A DNA stretch of 64,000 nucleotides from Thalassotalea hakodatensis (GCF_030295995.1 NZ_AP027365.1:3876066-3940065); one strand, 5' to 3'; shown: positions 8,516 through 19,511, counted from the first letter of the stretch. Translations and numbers: made by a program. The notes: a model not told the origin generated them from the letters alone.

Positions 8516-9739
8516 CTAAATGCCAATTAATGTGTTCATTTTCAAAATAGGTTGCAGTATCGCCATCACAATAAAAAGTACGATTCCCGCCATTGTCACC
8601 ATTATCGCCGGTTCAAACGCTTTCAATGAGATATTGATCAAGGCTTCAAACTCTCTGTCTTGATTATCAGCAGCTCGGCCAAGCATATGTTCAAGCTGAC
8701 CACTTTTTTCACCGCTGGCGATCATATGTAGCATCATCGGCGGAAATAACTGAGTTTGTTCTAATGATAAACGCAAGCTACTACCTTCTCTTACTTTGAC
8801 CGCGGCTTGTTTCACTTTATCTTTAATGTAAACATTTCCCAGTACTTCGCCTGCAATGCTCATACTTTCCAATAAGGGAACTGCACTAGCAGTTAATATG
8901 CTAAGTGTACGAGCAAAGCGAGCGGTGTTTACGCCACGCGCCACCTTACCAATACCAGGTAGACTAAGCAGCTTTTTATGTACTTTATATTTGATATCAG
9001 CTCGCTTCATTAACTGTATAGCGAGTAATATCAAAAAAATAAACACCACAAATAAGTAGAAACCAAAGTTCTGCAAAAATTCACTTGTCGCGATTAAAAA
9101 CTGAGTTGTTTGCGGTAAGTTAGCACCAACATCGTCAAATTGACTGACTATTTGCGGTACAACTGACGTCAAGAGTACAACAATAACGCCAATGGCAACT
9201 ACAGTCATTATTGCCGGGTAAACCAACGCTTGGATCATTTGTGAACGTAGTTGTTGACGCTGTTCAGTATAATCCGCTAAACGATTGAGTACTTTATCTA
9301 AATAGCCCGACTTTTCGCCTGCCGCGACCATAGCACGAAAGAGATAATTAAAAACCTGAGGATATTCCGCCATACTTTCAGCTAAGCTATACCCTTCAGT
9401 AACTTTTGTACGTACCGCCATCACCATACTTTTCGTGACATCTTTTTCTGACTGTTCGGCTACCGCTAATAACGCCTCTTCTAGCGGTAAACCAGATTCA
9501 ACAAGTGTTGCAAGTTGTCTCGTTAAAATAGCTAATTCACTTGCTGATATTTTCTTACTGCGGGTAAATGAGCTTTTTGTGCTTTGCTGCTTATTTTTTT
9601 TTAAACTTGTTGTTACTTCAGTAGGCATTAAGCCCTGATCTCTTAACAAAGACCGAACATGACGAGCAGTATCACCCTCGATAATACCTTTTTTAAGTTT
9701 ACCATTTCGGTCTACTGCTTGATATTCAAATGCCGCCAT
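8516..9739 (-). CDS. gspF: Type II secretion inner-membrane platform protein F
   Basis: 407 aa with two repeated T2SSF domains, each a cytoplasmic helical bundle, and three transmembrane helices (around 170-190, 222-242 and 375-395). The opening MAAFEYQAVDRNGKLKKG and the motif ILTRQLATLVESGLPLEEAL are diagnostic. GspF connects the GspE ATPase to pseudopilus assembly. Confidence 0.96.
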   Translation of the reverse strand: MAAFEYQAVDRNGKLKKGIIEGDTARHVRSLLRDQGLMPTEVTTSLKKNKQQSTKSSFTRSKKISASELAILTRQLATLVESGLPLEEALLAVAEQSEKDVTKSMVMAVRTKVTEGYSLAESMAEYPQVFNYLFRAMVAAGEKSGYLDKVLNRLADYTEQRQQLRSQMIQALVYPAIMTVVAIGVIVVLLTSVVPQIVSQFDDVGANLPQTTQFLIATSEFLQNFGFYLFVVFIFLILLAIQLMKRADIKYKVHKKLLSLPGIGKVARGVNTARFARTLSILTASAVPLLESMSIAGEVLGNVYIKDKVKQAAVKVREGSSLRLSLEQTQLFPPMMLHMIASGEKSGQLEHMLGRAADNQDREFEALINISLKAFEPAIMVTMAGIVLFIVMAILQPILKMNTLIGI

Positions 9740-9749
9740 ATGTTTTTAC

Positions 9750-11291
9750 TTAATCTTCCTTTGTCACACGTAACACTTCTTCAAGCGTTGTGATACCTTC
9801 CAGTACTTTGTCAAAGCCGTCACGGCGAATACTTGGTGTATGTTGTCGAACAGAGCGTTCTATATCTTGCTCACCTTTACCGTTGTGTATGAGTTCACGC
9901 ACTTTATCATCAACTAAAAGCAACTCATGAATACCTGTTCGACCTTTATAACCTTTAAAGTTACATTCGTTACAACCGGTAGCACGATAAATATACTGCT
10001 GTGTATTTGCTGATAAGCCAAGTAAATTTAATTCTTCTTCGTCAGCTAAATGCGCTTCTTTACAATGATGACAAAGCGTTCTAACAAGACGTTGTGCAAG
10101 TACGCCTAATAAACTAGACGATAGCAAAAATGATTCAACGCCCATATCTTCCATTCGAGTAATTGCACCTGCTGCGGTGTTAGTGTGTAACGTTGAAAGC
10201 ACAAGATGACCGGTTAAACTTGCTTGTACACCAATCTGGGCGGTTTCTAAATCTCGAATTTCACCAACCATTACTACGTCAGGATCTTGCCTTAAAATCG
10301 CACGTAACCCTCTAGCAAAGGTCATATCAACTTTCGTATTTACCTGTGTTTGACCTATGCCTTCAATGGCATATTCAATCGGGTCTTCTACAGTAAGAAC
10401 ATTCCGTTCCCTACTATCAATTTGGCTTAAGCCGGCATATAACGTGGTAGATTTACCGGAACCTGTTGGCCCGGTGACTAAAATAATGCCGTGTGGCTTA
10501 TCGATTAATTGAGAAAATTTGACGCGATTGTTATCGGTCATACCTAAGTCTTGTAAATCAAGCCGTGCAGCGTTTTTATCTAATAAACGTAATACTACAC
10601 GCTCTCCGTGACCAGTAGGCATTGTAGATACACGAACATCTACCGCTCGCCCTGCAATTCTTAACGAAATACGGCCATCTTGTGGCACTCGCTTTTCTGC
10701 GATATCTAATTTCGCCATCACTTTGATACGTGAAACAAGTAACGAAGCGAGCTTGCGATTAGGTCTTAATACTTCACGTAAAACACCGTCAACACGAAAA
10801 CGAATTTGTAGCGATTGTTCAAAAGTTTCGATATGTATATCAGAAGCACTTTCTTTTATTGCTTCGCTCAGCATCGCGTTGATCATTTTGATAATCGGCG
10901 CATCATCTTCATTTTCAAGTAAGTCTTCGGTTTCAATGAGCTCATCAGTAATGGAATATAAATCAACTTCATTACCAATATCTTCCATCATTTGTTTCGC
11001 TTCTGATGAATCTCGTTGATAAGCATTTGTTAGTCGAAGTTCAAATTGCTCTGGAGAAACAAACACCATTTTAAACGCACGTTGAACAACTCTTCTGACT
11101 TCTAATAATACCTGTTCATTAATCGTGTCTAAACAATATAAAATCACTTCGTCATCTTCTTTCCCAACTAAAACGCTATGGCGCTTAGCAAAACCAAAAG
11201 GTAGTTGTAAAAAGCGATGACTTTGCTCTGGCGTTAACTCAAACTGTGGGTCGTTATTTTCCACTAATGATTCCAATGAAGTTTGCAACAT
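9750..11291 (-). CDS. gspE: Type II secretion ATPase E
   Basis: 513-aa cytoplasmic hexameric ATPase that drives pseudopilus assembly. Walker A GPTGSGKS at 274-281, Asp box VEDPIE at 301-306, Walker B region [12 protein letters not shown] at 336-347 and His box around 369 are all present. A tetra-cysteine zinc site (C407, C410, C440, C443) is intact. The N-terminal domain (1-100) binds GspL. It starts 5 nt after gspD. Confidence 0.97.
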   Translation of the reverse strand: MLQTSLESLVENNDPQFELTPEQSHRFLQLPFGFAKRHSVLVGKEDDEVILYCLDTINEQVLLEVRRVVQRAFKMVFVSPEQFELRLTNAYQRDSSEAKQMMEDIGNEVDLYSITDELIETEDLLENEDDAPIIKMINAMLSEAIKESASDIHIETFEQSLQIRFRVDGVLREVLRPNRKLASLLVSRIKVMAKLDIAEKRVPQDGRISLRIAGRAVDVRVSTMPTGHGERVVLRLLDKNAARLDLQDLGMTDNNRVKFSQLIDKPHGIILVTGPTGSGKSTTLYAGLSQIDSRERNVLTVEDPIEYAIEGIGQTQVNTKVDMTFARGLRAILRQDPDVVMVGEIRDLETAQIGVQASLTGHLVLSTLHTNTAAGAITRMEDMGVESFLLSSSLLGVLAQRLVRTLCHHCKEAHLADEEELNLLGLSANTQQYIYRATGCNECNFKGYKGRTGIHELLLVDDKVRELIHNGKGEQDIERSVRQHTPSIRRDGFDKVLEGITTLEEVLRVTKED

Positions 11292-11296
11292 AACGG

Positions 11297-13381
11297 TTAT
11301 TGTCCACGCTCTTCAATAGTTTCTTTGTCTTCCGATTTTTGCTGATATTCATTAAATGTTGGCGGCAATGACAATTCATCGTTCCATTTAGGTAATAATG
11401 GCAATTTTTTATCTTTCATCAACGACAAACCTTCTTCACGCTTACGCAGCTCATCTGCTCGGATATAATTGTATTTCTCTTTACTGATGTCGTTCATCAG
11501 TTTTCCGTCTCGGATCACGGTAGGGCGTAGAAATACCATTAAATTACGTTTACGTTTACTGTTATTTGTTGATTTAAACAAATGGCCAATAATAGGTATA
11601 TCGCCTAATAGTGGTACTTTTTGCACGCTCTCTTGTACATCTTCATCAATTAAGCCACCTAAAATAACGGTAGCGCCATTATCAGCTAACACCGTCGTTT
11701 TAATTTCGCGTTTATTGATTGAAATATCCACTCCTGTTGAACCGCTTACCGACGAAACTTCTTGTTCAATGGTTAACTGAACACCTGAACCTTCGTTGAC
11801 TTGTGGCGTCACTTTTAATTTGATACCCACTTCTTGACGTTCAACCGTTTGAAAAGGGTTACTGTTATTATTACCTGTTGTTGAACCAGTAATAATAGGG
11901 ACTTCTTGGCCCACTAAAAAGTGTGCTTCTTCGTTATCTAGCGTAGTAATACTTGGTGTAGCCAAAATATTAGAGTTAGTGTCAGCGCTTACTGCTTGAA
12001 CAATTGCTCCCCAGTCATCTTTCACTAAACCAAACATCATACCGTTAACCGATCCTAGTAACTTCGCGAGTAAACTATAATCCCCATCGGTATCAGGGTT
12101 CGTTGTTGTGACCGGGTTACCATTGCCATCTATAGTGGTAACTGTGGTACCTGGTTCACCTCTTGCCGCTACTGCCGCCGCGCCAACTGATGTGATTGGT
12201 ACAGTACCATTGGTAAATTGTGTAGCACCACCATTTTCGTGATACCATTGCACACCTAGATTAACACCATCACTTTCAAATACTTCGACAATAATCGCTT
12301 CAACAAGTACTTGCGCTCGGCGTACATCTAACTGTCTTATCACCGCTTCTAATGAGCGTAGCATGTCTGGTTGCGCGGTGATCACGAGAGTATTAGTATC
12401 TGAATGTGCTTCAATGCTGATGTTACGCTTTTGTTTATTACGACTATTGGTTTGCGTAGCGTTTTCTTCCGCCTCTATTGATTCGCTAACGCCTGTTAAC
12501 ACATCTACTAAATCTTCAGCTTTTGAATATTTAAGATAATAAACACGGGTGTTGCCGTTAGTCTCTAATTCGCTATCTAGTCGTGATACCAGTTTAGCAA
12601 CACGTTCGCGCGCTTGCTTTTCACCACTAACAATAACGCTATTGGTACGTTCATCAGCGACAATTTTAGGAATTAAAAAACTGGGCGTGCCGGCTTTACC
12701 ATGACTTGATTTATTAAGCGCTTCAACAATACGTACCATTTCGCCAGCAGAAGCATGTTCTAGACGAATTATTTGCTCGTATTGATCACCTGCTCGGTCA
12801 ACACGTTTAATGATATTGGCTAAACGGTTAACTACTGCAGCTGTCCCTGTCATGATAAACACATTAGCAGGGTCATAGTTAACAACAGTTCCGCCACCCG
12901 CTTGATCTGACATTTGTCTTAATAATGGTGACAACTCACGTACAGTCACATTCTTAACTTCTACTACCCGTGTCACCATTTCATCCCCAACACCAGGGTT
13001 ATCATCATCAACCAAAGGTGTTGCTTCAGATTTTGCTTTTTTATTACGAATAATTTTTACAATATTATTGTCCATTTCAATGGCAGCAAAACCATAAACT
13101 TCAAGAACATTTAAGAAAAATTGATAATATTGATCTTCTGTTAATAAATCGTAGCTACGAACATTTACTTTGCCGCGAACATTTGGGTCAACGATCATCG
13201 TTTTCTTAAGGTTTTTACCGACAATATTTATAAACTCTTTGAGGTCAGTGCCTTTGAAGTTAGGTGAATATTGCGCTGCAAACGCGGATTGAGCGCTAAA
13301 GAGTATGCCGTTAAAAAAACAAACAGTTGCTAAGGTAATCAACCATTTTTTTGCCCACGTTTTTGCATGCGATTTGCGCAT
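11297..13381 (-). CDS. gspD: Type II secretion outer-membrane secretin D
   Basis: 694 aa from ATG 13381, chosen because AAGGA lies 7 nt upstream; an in-frame ATG at 13402 lacks a ribosome binding site. A signal peptide ends near [13 protein letters not shown], followed by N0-N3 domains and the secretin core with [12 protein letters not shown] and the [14 protein letters not shown] motif. A Gly/Thr/Asn/Asp-rich insertion in the secretin domain may be a surface loop. It forms the outer-membrane exit pore. Confidence 0.96.
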   Translation of the reverse strand: MRKSHAKTWAKKWLITLATVCFFNGILFSAQSAFAAQYSPNFKGTDLKEFINIVGKNLKKTMIVDPNVRGKVNVRSYDLLTEDQYYQFFLNVLEVYGFAAIEMDNNIVKIIRNKKAKSEATPLVDDDNPGVGDEMVTRVVEVKNVTVRELSPLLRQMSDQAGGGTVVNYDPANVFIMTGTAAVVNRLANIIKRVDRAGDQYEQIIRLEHASAGEMVRIVEALNKSSHGKAGTPSFLIPKIVADERTNSVIVSGEKQARERVAKLVSRLDSELETNGNTRVYYLKYSKAEDLVDVLTGVSESIEAEENATQTNSRNKQKRNISIEAHSDTNTLVITAQPDMLRSLEAVIRQLDVRRAQVLVEAIIVEVFESDGVNLGVQWYHENGGATQFTNGTVPITSVGAAAVAARGEPGTTVTTIDGNGNPVTTTNPDTDGDYSLLAKLLGSVNGMMFGLVKDDWGAIVQAVSADTNSNILATPSITTLDNEEAHFLVGQEVPIITGSTTGNNNSNPFQTVERQEVGIKLKVTPQVNEGSGVQLTIEQEVSSVSGSTGVDISINKREIKTTVLADNGATVILGGLIDEDVQESVQKVPLLGDIPIIGHLFKSTNNSKRKRNLMVFLRPTVIRDGKLMNDISKEKYNYIRADELRKREEGLSLMKDKKLPLLPKWNDELSLPPTFNEYQQKSEDKETIEERGQ

Positions 13382-13401
13382 GGATAATTCCTTATTGTTC
13401 A

Positions 13402-14325
13402 TTATTGAATACTAAATAATATTTCTGTTAATGATCCATTACGATTTACCAGTAACGATATCTCAGTTTCTTCTTTTAATGCTTGTACTGCTTGAGCAGC
13501 TTCACTAGGTAACGTTAAATCGTAACCATTCATTTGTACCGCGATATCACCTGATTTTAGCCCTGAAGATCTAAAGAAATCAGGTTCTTTACCCGGCATT
13601 AATTGATACCCGATGATGTCACCATTTTGTCGTTTTGGGCTGACTTTCAAGTAGTCAAATATTTTCCCAGGGTCAGTATTAATATCTTGTTGTAGCTGCA
13701 TCGCGGTTTCAGATAAAACATCATTTTCACGCTGATCTACGGTATTAATATGATTGCTTACTACCTGAATTGGTTCCGCTCTTTTATTTTCTCTCGCTTT
13801 ATTAACCTTACTGTATTTAAAACCATCTAACATTAATGTTTCTAAACGCCCAGACTGCTTAATAATAACTCTATCGGTGGCAACCGATTCTAATGTGGCT
13901 CGCGTGCCAGAGATTTTATCGCCTATTCCGTAAGTTTCTTGTTGACCATTATTTTCAATAATAGCAGCAGCAGTATTTTGATCGCTACTTGCAACAGTGC
14001 CTGTTAATGTAAGGCGTAATTTAGTTTCTGGTGCATCTTGCACTTTTACAGGCACTTGTTCTACAGCAGCTTCTTTAGTACCAAATAAATTCAATTGTTT
14101 CAGTGCTGATAAATCTAATGATGCGTTTTGTTGTTGTACATCGTTTACATTAGCAACAACCGTTGAGTTGATATGGGCATTTGATGGTAATAACTGCCAA
14201 GTAAACTGTGCTAAAATATAGGCGATATAACAAAGCAACATCGCGCTTATAAAAAAAGCGACTTTTTGCTGAGGCACTTGGCGAATAAATTGTTGAAGCG
14301 ACGATAGTTCTGTCGATATACGCAT
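13402..14325 (-). CDS. gspC: Type II secretion protein C
   Basis: About 307 aa from ATG 14325 (a TTG 15 nt upstream extends the frame). A single N-terminal transmembrane helix (about 22-42), a homology-region domain (LNLFGTKE then LTLTGTVAS) that binds GspD, and a C-terminal PDZ-like domain (GYQLMPGKEPDFFRSSGL...GD) are visible. GspC couples the inner platform to the secretin. First gene of the operon; the promoter must lie in 14326-14500, shared with divergent hslR. Confidence 0.93.
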   Translation of the reverse strand: MRISTELSSLQQFIRQVPQQKVAFFISAMLLCYIAYILAQFTWQLLPSNAHINSTVVANVNDVQQQNASLDLSALKQLNLFGTKEAAVEQVPVKVQDAPETKLRLTLTGTVASSDQNTAAAIIENNGQQETYGIGDKISGTRATLESVATDRVIIKQSGRLETLMLDGFKYSKVNKARENKRAEPIQVVSNHINTVDQRENDVLSETAMQLQQDINTDPGKIFDYLKVSPKRQNGDIIGYQLMPGKEPDFFRSSGLKSGDIAVQMNGYDLTLPSEAAQAVQALKEETEISLLVNRNGSLTEILFSIQ

Positions 14326-14500
14326 ATTTGAGGTTATCAATCTTTATATTTTTCTTCGTTGATGATACTTGAGCAAAACAGCTAGAACAAGAAAACTGCT
14401 TTATTTTTAACTATTATTTACAAATATTCGCAAGATATGGCGTAACAATACAACCTATGCTAACTTGCGCGACATTCTGTTCGGCAAATATGACAAGAAA

Positions 14501-14908
14501 ATGAAACAAAGTAAAAATACTTCTGAATCTACCAATATACGCCTCGACAAGTGGCTTTGGGCGGCAAGGTTTTACAAAACAAGAGCCATCGCAAAGCAGA
14601 TGATTGATGGCGGTAAAGTATTTTATAATGGTCAACGTTCTAAGTCGGGTAAATTCGTGTCAACAGGCGATACAGTAAGAATTCGCCAAGGGTACGAAGA
14701 GAAAGAAGTCATTATCATCGCCCTTGCTGATAAACGAAGAGATGCTACCTTCGCCCAAACCCTATATAAAGAAACAGAGCAAAGCATTGAAACAAGAGAA
14801 AAAAATGCGCTTGCACGTAAGCAAGGACTACTGCTCAACCCAGGGACCGACAGCAAACCTGATAAAAAACAACGTAGACAAATTAGACAATTGAAAGAAA
14901 GGATATAA
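14501..14908 (+). CDS. hslR: Heat shock protein 15 HslR (S4-domain RNA-binding protein)
   Basis: 135 aa from ATG 14501; a TTG at 14465 would add residues not found in E. coli HslR. The S4 domain (RLDKWLWAARFYKTRAIAK and GGKVFYNGQRSK) is almost identical to the E. coli sequence, followed by a basic tail. HslR binds free 50S subunits that still carry a nascent chain and helps recycle them after heat stress. It is 2 nt from hslO, a conserved pair. Confidence 0.93.
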   Translation: MKQSKNTSESTNIRLDKWLWAARFYKTRAIAKQMIDGGKVFYNGQRSKSGKFVSTGDTVRIRQGYEEKEVIIIALADKRRDATFAQTLYKETEQSIETREKNALARKQGLLLNPGTDSKPDKKQRRQIRQLKERI

Positions 14909-14910
14909 CT

Positions 14911-15774
14911 GTGACCTTGCCTGCTGATGAATTAAATCGCTATTTATTCGATGATTTACATGTTCGTGGCGAACTTGTGCAATTAAGTACCACTTACCAA
15001 CATATTATAAACGGCCATAATTACCCTGAAGGCGTTAAAAAGCTTTTGGGCGAACTGATTGCCGTTACTAGCTTACTCACGGCAACGTTAAAAATTGAAG
15101 GTGAAATTGCCGTACAATTACAAGGTGATGGACCGGCAGATTACTTTGCAGTTAACGCAAATCATAATCAAGAAATAAGAGCTATCGCTAAAGTTAATGA
15201 ATCGGCAACAGGTTCAGGCTTAAACGATCTGGTAGGCAAAGGGAACATGATTATCACTATTAGGCCAGAGGTTGGCGAAGCCTATCAAGGCGTGGTTGCG
15301 TTAGAGCATGATGCACTTGCTGATTGTATTGCCCATTATTTTGAAGTATCAGAACAAATTCCAACAAAAATTTGGTTATTTCACAATCATGAGACGAACC
15401 AAATAGCCGGCTCCCTCATTCAGTTATTACCAGACAGCGGTGACAAAGATGAACAAATGAATGATTTCGAGCACTTATGCCAAATTACTTCAACCATAAA
15501 AGATGAAGAAATTTTCACCTTAGACGCGCAAACGCTTTTGTATCGGCTTTATCACCAAGAAAAAGTAAGATTATTTGAACCACAATTAGTCATTAACACG
15601 TGTAGCTGTTCGAAAGAAAAGTGCTTAACGGCTCTTTCTCAACTTGGGCAACAAGAGATTGAAAGCATTCTGGCTGAACAAGGCAGCGTTAGCATGACTT
15701 GCGATTATTGTTTAACCACCTATACCTTTGACCACTCAGATTTTTCTGAGTTATTTAACCAAACAAGACATTAA
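14911..15774 (+). CDS. hslO: Redox-regulated chaperone Hsp33
   Basis: 287 aa with a GTG start preceded by GAAAGGA. The zinc/redox switch is intact: C231-x-C233 and C264-xx-C267, which form disulfides and activate holdase function under oxidative stress. Core motifs such as LLGELIAVTSLLTATLK and GKGNMIITI match Hsp33. Directly follows hslR. In E. coli and relatives pckA often follows nearby; it is not here. Confidence 0.95.
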   Translation: MTLPADELNRYLFDDLHVRGELVQLSTTYQHIINGHNYPEGVKKLLGELIAVTSLLTATLKIEGEIAVQLQGDGPADYFAVNANHNQEIRAIAKVNESATGSGLNDLVGKGNMIITIRPEVGEAYQGVVALEHDALADCIAHYFEVSEQIPTKIWLFHNHETNQIAGSLIQLLPDSGDKDEQMNDFEHLCQITSTIKDEEIFTLDAQTLLYRLYHQEKVRLFEPQLVINTCSCSKEKCLTALSQLGQQEIESILAEQGSVSMTCDYCLTTYTFDHSDFSELFNQTRH

Positions 15775-16002
15775 CAATTATAAGAGTGAACGCTTTAAGT
15801 CACCATCAAATTCGCATCAAGTATTAGTTGATATTAAAAATAAAGATAAAGTATCTGCAGTAAACAACTTTCAAAACCTAATAGATGAAAAAGCAGCATT
15901 AGGAAATTCATGGGGAGGCCTCTCTAGACTCGCTATTTCCATATTTAACCTGCGGAAAGATCGAAGCAAAGGCCTGCTGCAACTTAATATTAATTTAGTA
16001 AA
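15775..16002. other. Short non-coding or remnant stretch after hslO
   Basis: 228 nt between hslO and the terminator. One forward frame that starts inside hslO stays open across the whole stretch and through the terminator hairpin, but it has no start codon with a ribosome binding site and matches nothing I recognise. I treat it as non-coding, possibly a decayed gene. Confidence 0.3.
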
Positions 16003-16038
16003 AAAAATGCCAACCAGTAAAACTGGTTGGCATTTTTA
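16003..16038. terminator. Bidirectional rho-independent terminator between hslO and the TonB receptor
   Basis: A perfect 15-bp stem (AAAAATGCCAACCAG at 16003-16017 with its complement at 16024-16038), a 6-nt loop and A/T tracts on both sides make it functional for both convergent transcripts. Confidence 0.9.
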
Positions 16039-16067
16039 ATTTAACGCCTAGTTATTAAACTAATCAA

Positions 16068-19061
16068 TTAAAATGAATAGTGTGCAGATAACTGAACATA
16101 ACGTCGTGGCTGATAACCAGTCGGGCGTAAAAAGTTCGCGTTAATACCTGTGTTACCACGTGCTAAATCTTTTTGTTGGTCATACGTATCAGGACGCTGT
16201 GTATTAAACACATTGTAAACACTTGCACGTAAAGTTAAACCTTCAGACCAACCTGGTTGGTAAATAACACTCATATCTGTATTAAATAACCAATTAGAGC
16301 GACCTTCATCACCACGTTTGTTAAGCTCTTGCTCACCATCTTCACCTACACAGTAGAATGAAGAAGCGCCATAGCGGTTAAAGTTACCGAAATCGTATGA
16401 CGTAGAACCATCACCAACCAACATACCATCTGTACTTACAAAACCTTGACAGCTTAATGGAATACCAGAAGTTGCAGAGAAATTAACTGATACAGCAAGT
16501 TCATCATTAACTTCGTACAAGCCATAGGCTTTTAACTGATGTGTTCTATCAGTTGGAAGGTTACCATAGGCACCTTTCATAAAGTTAGCATGGTCAAAAT
16601 CTTGCGTTGCACCAGCATCTTCTTGAGCAAGTGAAGAGTTAACATAACCTTCTACGTTACCCCATGTTCTAGATAGAACATATGAGAAATTAGCTTTCCA
16701 GTTATCAGAAAGAGCTTTTTCAGCTGTTAATTCTAAACCTAAATAATGGCGTTTGTACTCTGGTAAACCATGATATTCTGCTGGGGTAGTGGTTTTAACT
16801 AAGTTACCATCGTTTTCTAGGTCCATGAATATAGTGATATCTTCACCTGGATTAACGATTATACAACCAGCAAGTGAATGCGGGTCAAAGTTATCATAAC
16901 CATTGTCTGCAGCCCAGTTAGTAAAACCGTCATTCGCACAAAAATCATCCATACCATTACCAACAGTACGTCCCATGAATTTCGCACCTAGAGTCCAATC
17001 TTCATTGTATTCTTGTTGATAACCAATGATAATTTCATCTTGATACATCGGTTCAAGGTTTTGATCAGAAATTACTTGTGGGTTAGGAATCTGAAGATCA
17101 CGCACGATTGGACCAAACTGTTCGCCTAAGCCACCAACTGGAGAACCATCAGCATTCCAACCACCTGAAACTTCATAATAGTCAATATTCTGTTCTTCTT
17201 GACGAGTAGCACGAATATTTGTATTAGACGCAACTGGAATATAGTAACGACCTAAAGTACCGTATAATTTCTTACTGCCGTCACCATCAACATCCCATGA
17301 AAAACCAACACGAGGAGCAACTAACGTGTCAGATTCTAAGAAAACGTCTCCGTTACCGTCTAAGTTACTAAACGTTTCACCACGAAGACCACCGTAAATC
17401 ACTAGGTCGTCACTGTAGCGCCATGAATCTTCAAGATACCAAGCCGTATTTTCAACACCAAACGTTGCTGTTTGAGTGTTATATGTGATAACACGAACCG
17501 CTTCTGTGCCACAAGGTAAGACCGTTTGGTTAACAGTACAGTTATTGTTTTCATGGGCCGTAAAATAACGGTAATAAATATCACCTGAATATTTCACACC
17601 TGGTGAAGTTGAATCATACTCTTCAGAGTTATAACCAAAACGTATAGTATGATCACCAACTACCCAATCAACATCAGCCTTCCAGCTAGTACGTTCATCC
17701 ACATCATCAACTTGATCTGTCACTAAACTTTGAACAGGAGCATTCCAACAGCCAATTGCATTACGTCCAGACCAACCTGAACCGTTTGTTGTATCCCACG
17801 CATAAGGACAATCATCACCTGAAAGATTTGGTACTTTTAAGTATTGATGCTTCAACTCACCGTACATCAAGTTTAAAGTTAGGTCATCTGTAATATAACC
17901 GGTGTATGACAATACGTTAATGTCACCACCCTCTTTATAGGTGTATTGAGAAGTTTGGTTGCCATGATGGCCAACGGTTCTTACATCTTCAGCATTTTGA
18001 TAGTTAGTGCGATCCCACTCAGTTTCATTATTGATATGCGTAAAACGTAATAAATGATCATCAGTGATGTACCAATCAAGCTTTGCTAAGTAATTAGGCG
18101 TATCTGTTTTCGAATTAGAGCTATCAATTAACCCGTAGTTATCACTTTCGTAATCTTGACCTTCAACATTAGCAAAGAAAAATAGCTTATCTTCAATAAT
18201 TGGACCGCCAGCATAGAAGTTATATTTTAAACTATCTCTTTTGTCTTCGCTATTATAGCCTGAGATATCAACATCGCCATTAACTTTAACATTTGTAACA
18301 TTTTTTTGACTAGCGCGTAGTGAATCAGGGCTATAATATGCTGAACCACCAAATTCCCAATCATTACTACCTGATTTAGTAACGATGTTAACAATACCGC
18401 CTAATGCACGACCATATTCTACGCCATAACCACCTGATTTAACCTGAGTTTGAGCTATAGCATCTTGAGGTAAATTCGCAAATTGTAATAAAGAACGTAA
18501 ATTAGTTACATCCATACCATCAATGTAGTAACCATTTTCACCAATTGATGAGCCACCAAATGAAGGCAAGTTACGACCAAAATTAGAGCCACCTTGTATT
18601 GCACCAGGAGTTAATAATGCCACTGCCACTGAATTTCGAGGAAGAGGTAGCTTTTGAATTTCATCAAACGTAAAGACACTTGTAGATTCTACAGAAGAAG
18701 TATCAATAGCGTTAATAGCTCGACCTACAACTTCAATAACTTCAGTCGAGGTAAAATCAACACTTGAACCTGTGCCAATAACTACTTGAATAGTTTTTGT
18801 ATCGCCCGCAGCATTAGTAACTTTATAGGTACCAGCTGGAACACTACCTACACGAAATCGACCATCTTCACCTACGGTAATTGTACGTGAAGAGCCTGTT
18901 TTTACATTCGTGTATGTAATTTTGGTATTAGCTGTGGCTTCACCATTAATTGAACCCGCAGTGTTACTTGCCGCAATTGCAGGCATAGCTACGCCCAACG
19001 AAACAGCAACAGCAGCAGCTGTTACAGAACGTTTAAACGACTTTGCAATGATATTATTCAT
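16068..19061 (-). CDS. TonB-dependent receptor with carboxypeptidase-regulatory-like N-terminal domain
   Basis: 997 aa. A signal peptide (to about AIAASNT) is followed by an Ig-like carboxypeptidase regulatory domain (about 35-105), a plug domain with IDGMDVTNLR and a GYGVEYGRALGGIVNIVTKSG segment, and a large 22-strand barrel ending in aromatic LSAHYSF. This Oar-like class is common in Alteromonadales and imports oligosaccharides, peptides or other nutrients; the substrate cannot be read from sequence. No transporter partner is adjacent. An upstream palindrome (19129-19145) resembles one before the halogenase gene at 40205. Confidence 0.93.
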   Translation of the reverse strand: MNNIIAKSFKRSVTAAAVAVSLGVAMPAIAASNTAGSINGEATANTKITYTNVKTGSSRTITVGEDGRFRVGSVPAGTYKVTNAAGDTKTIQVVIGTGSSVDFTSTEVIEVVGRAINAIDTSSVESTSVFTFDEIQKLPLPRNSVAVALLTPGAIQGGSNFGRNLPSFGGSSIGENGYYIDGMDVTNLRSLLQFANLPQDAIAQTQVKSGGYGVEYGRALGGIVNIVTKSGSNDWEFGGSAYYSPDSLRASQKNVTNVKVNGDVDISGYNSEDKRDSLKYNFYAGGPIIEDKLFFFANVEGQDYESDNYGLIDSSNSKTDTPNYLAKLDWYITDDHLLRFTHINNETEWDRTNYQNAEDVRTVGHHGNQTSQYTYKEGGDINVLSYTGYITDDLTLNLMYGELKHQYLKVPNLSGDDCPYAWDTTNGSGWSGRNAIGCWNAPVQSLVTDQVDDVDERTSWKADVDWVVGDHTIRFGYNSEEYDSTSPGVKYSGDIYYRYFTAHENNNCTVNQTVLPCGTEAVRVITYNTQTATFGVENTAWYLEDSWRYSDDLVIYGGLRGETFSNLDGNGDVFLESDTLVAPRVGFSWDVDGDGSKKLYGTLGRYYIPVASNTNIRATRQEEQNIDYYEVSGGWNADGSPVGGLGEQFGPIVRDLQIPNPQVISDQNLEPMYQDEIIIGYQQEYNEDWTLGAKFMGRTVGNGMDDFCANDGFTNWAADNGYDNFDPHSLAGCIIVNPGEDITIFMDLENDGNLVKTTTPAEYHGLPEYKRHYLGLELTAEKALSDNWKANFSYVLSRTWGNVEGYVNSSLAQEDAGATQDFDHANFMKGAYGNLPTDRTHQLKAYGLYEVNDELAVSVNFSATSGIPLSCQGFVSTDGMLVGDGSTSYDFGNFNRYGASSFYCVGEDGEQELNKRGDEGRSNWLFNTDMSVIYQPGWSEGLTLRASVYNVFNTQRPDTYDQQKDLARGNTGINANFLRPTGYQPRRYVQLSAHYSF

Positions 19062-19128
19062 AATATTATTTCTCTCTGGACTAAGAATGGATTTTCAATT
19101 CTTGTTCTTATACATATTTATGTGTCAA

Positions 19129-19145
19129 TGTTACAGTTTGTAACA
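19129..19145 (-). promoter_or_regulatory. Putative operator upstream of the TonB receptor
   Basis: TGTTACA-GTT-TGTAACA is a perfect inverted repeat with a 3-nt centre, 67 nt before the receptor start codon. The same 17-mer with one change occurs upstream of the halogenase gene (40239-40255, other strand). This suggests a shared dimeric regulator; the regulator is unknown. Confidence 0.45.
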
Positions 19146-19511
19146 ATCCACATCATTCTTGCCTGATTTATGAATAATTTCAACCTGTTTTTTAGATCTT
19201 TGAAAAAGTTCCATATTTTTTTAAAATTTTTTTAATAGATTGAAATTACAGATAATTATTTGATTTAATCTATTTTTACAAATTAACAAGTCGTAATTTT
19301 GTACGCTTTTTTGTACGTATCACTATCATATTTGATCAATTTTTAACTGTTTTTTTACATTTTGACGTAAATGTAACAGATAAATCAAAGCGCATTACTA
19401 TTTGGTAATGGAGAGCATACTCAAGAGATGGAAAAGTAGCACCAACGAAATAGTTGATTCTTAGTGTTATGACGGCTTACTATAAAGGAATGTAAGCGAA
19501 GGATAATTATA
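19146..19511. promoter_or_regulatory. AT-rich divergent intergenic region
   Basis: The region between the TonB receptor and the next gene is very AT-rich with several T and A runs. It contains an 8-bp inverted repeat TTACATTT-N6-AAATGTAA at 19355-19376 and a short one, CATTAC-N6-GTAATG, at 19393-19410. Promoters for both flanking genes must lie here, but I cannot assign -35/-10 boxes with confidence. Confidence 0.4.

Noticed and set aside
15728-16039. 103-codon ORF after hslO
   Set aside because: Starts inside hslO in another frame, has no ribosome binding site and runs through the terminator hairpin; kept only as a possible remnant.
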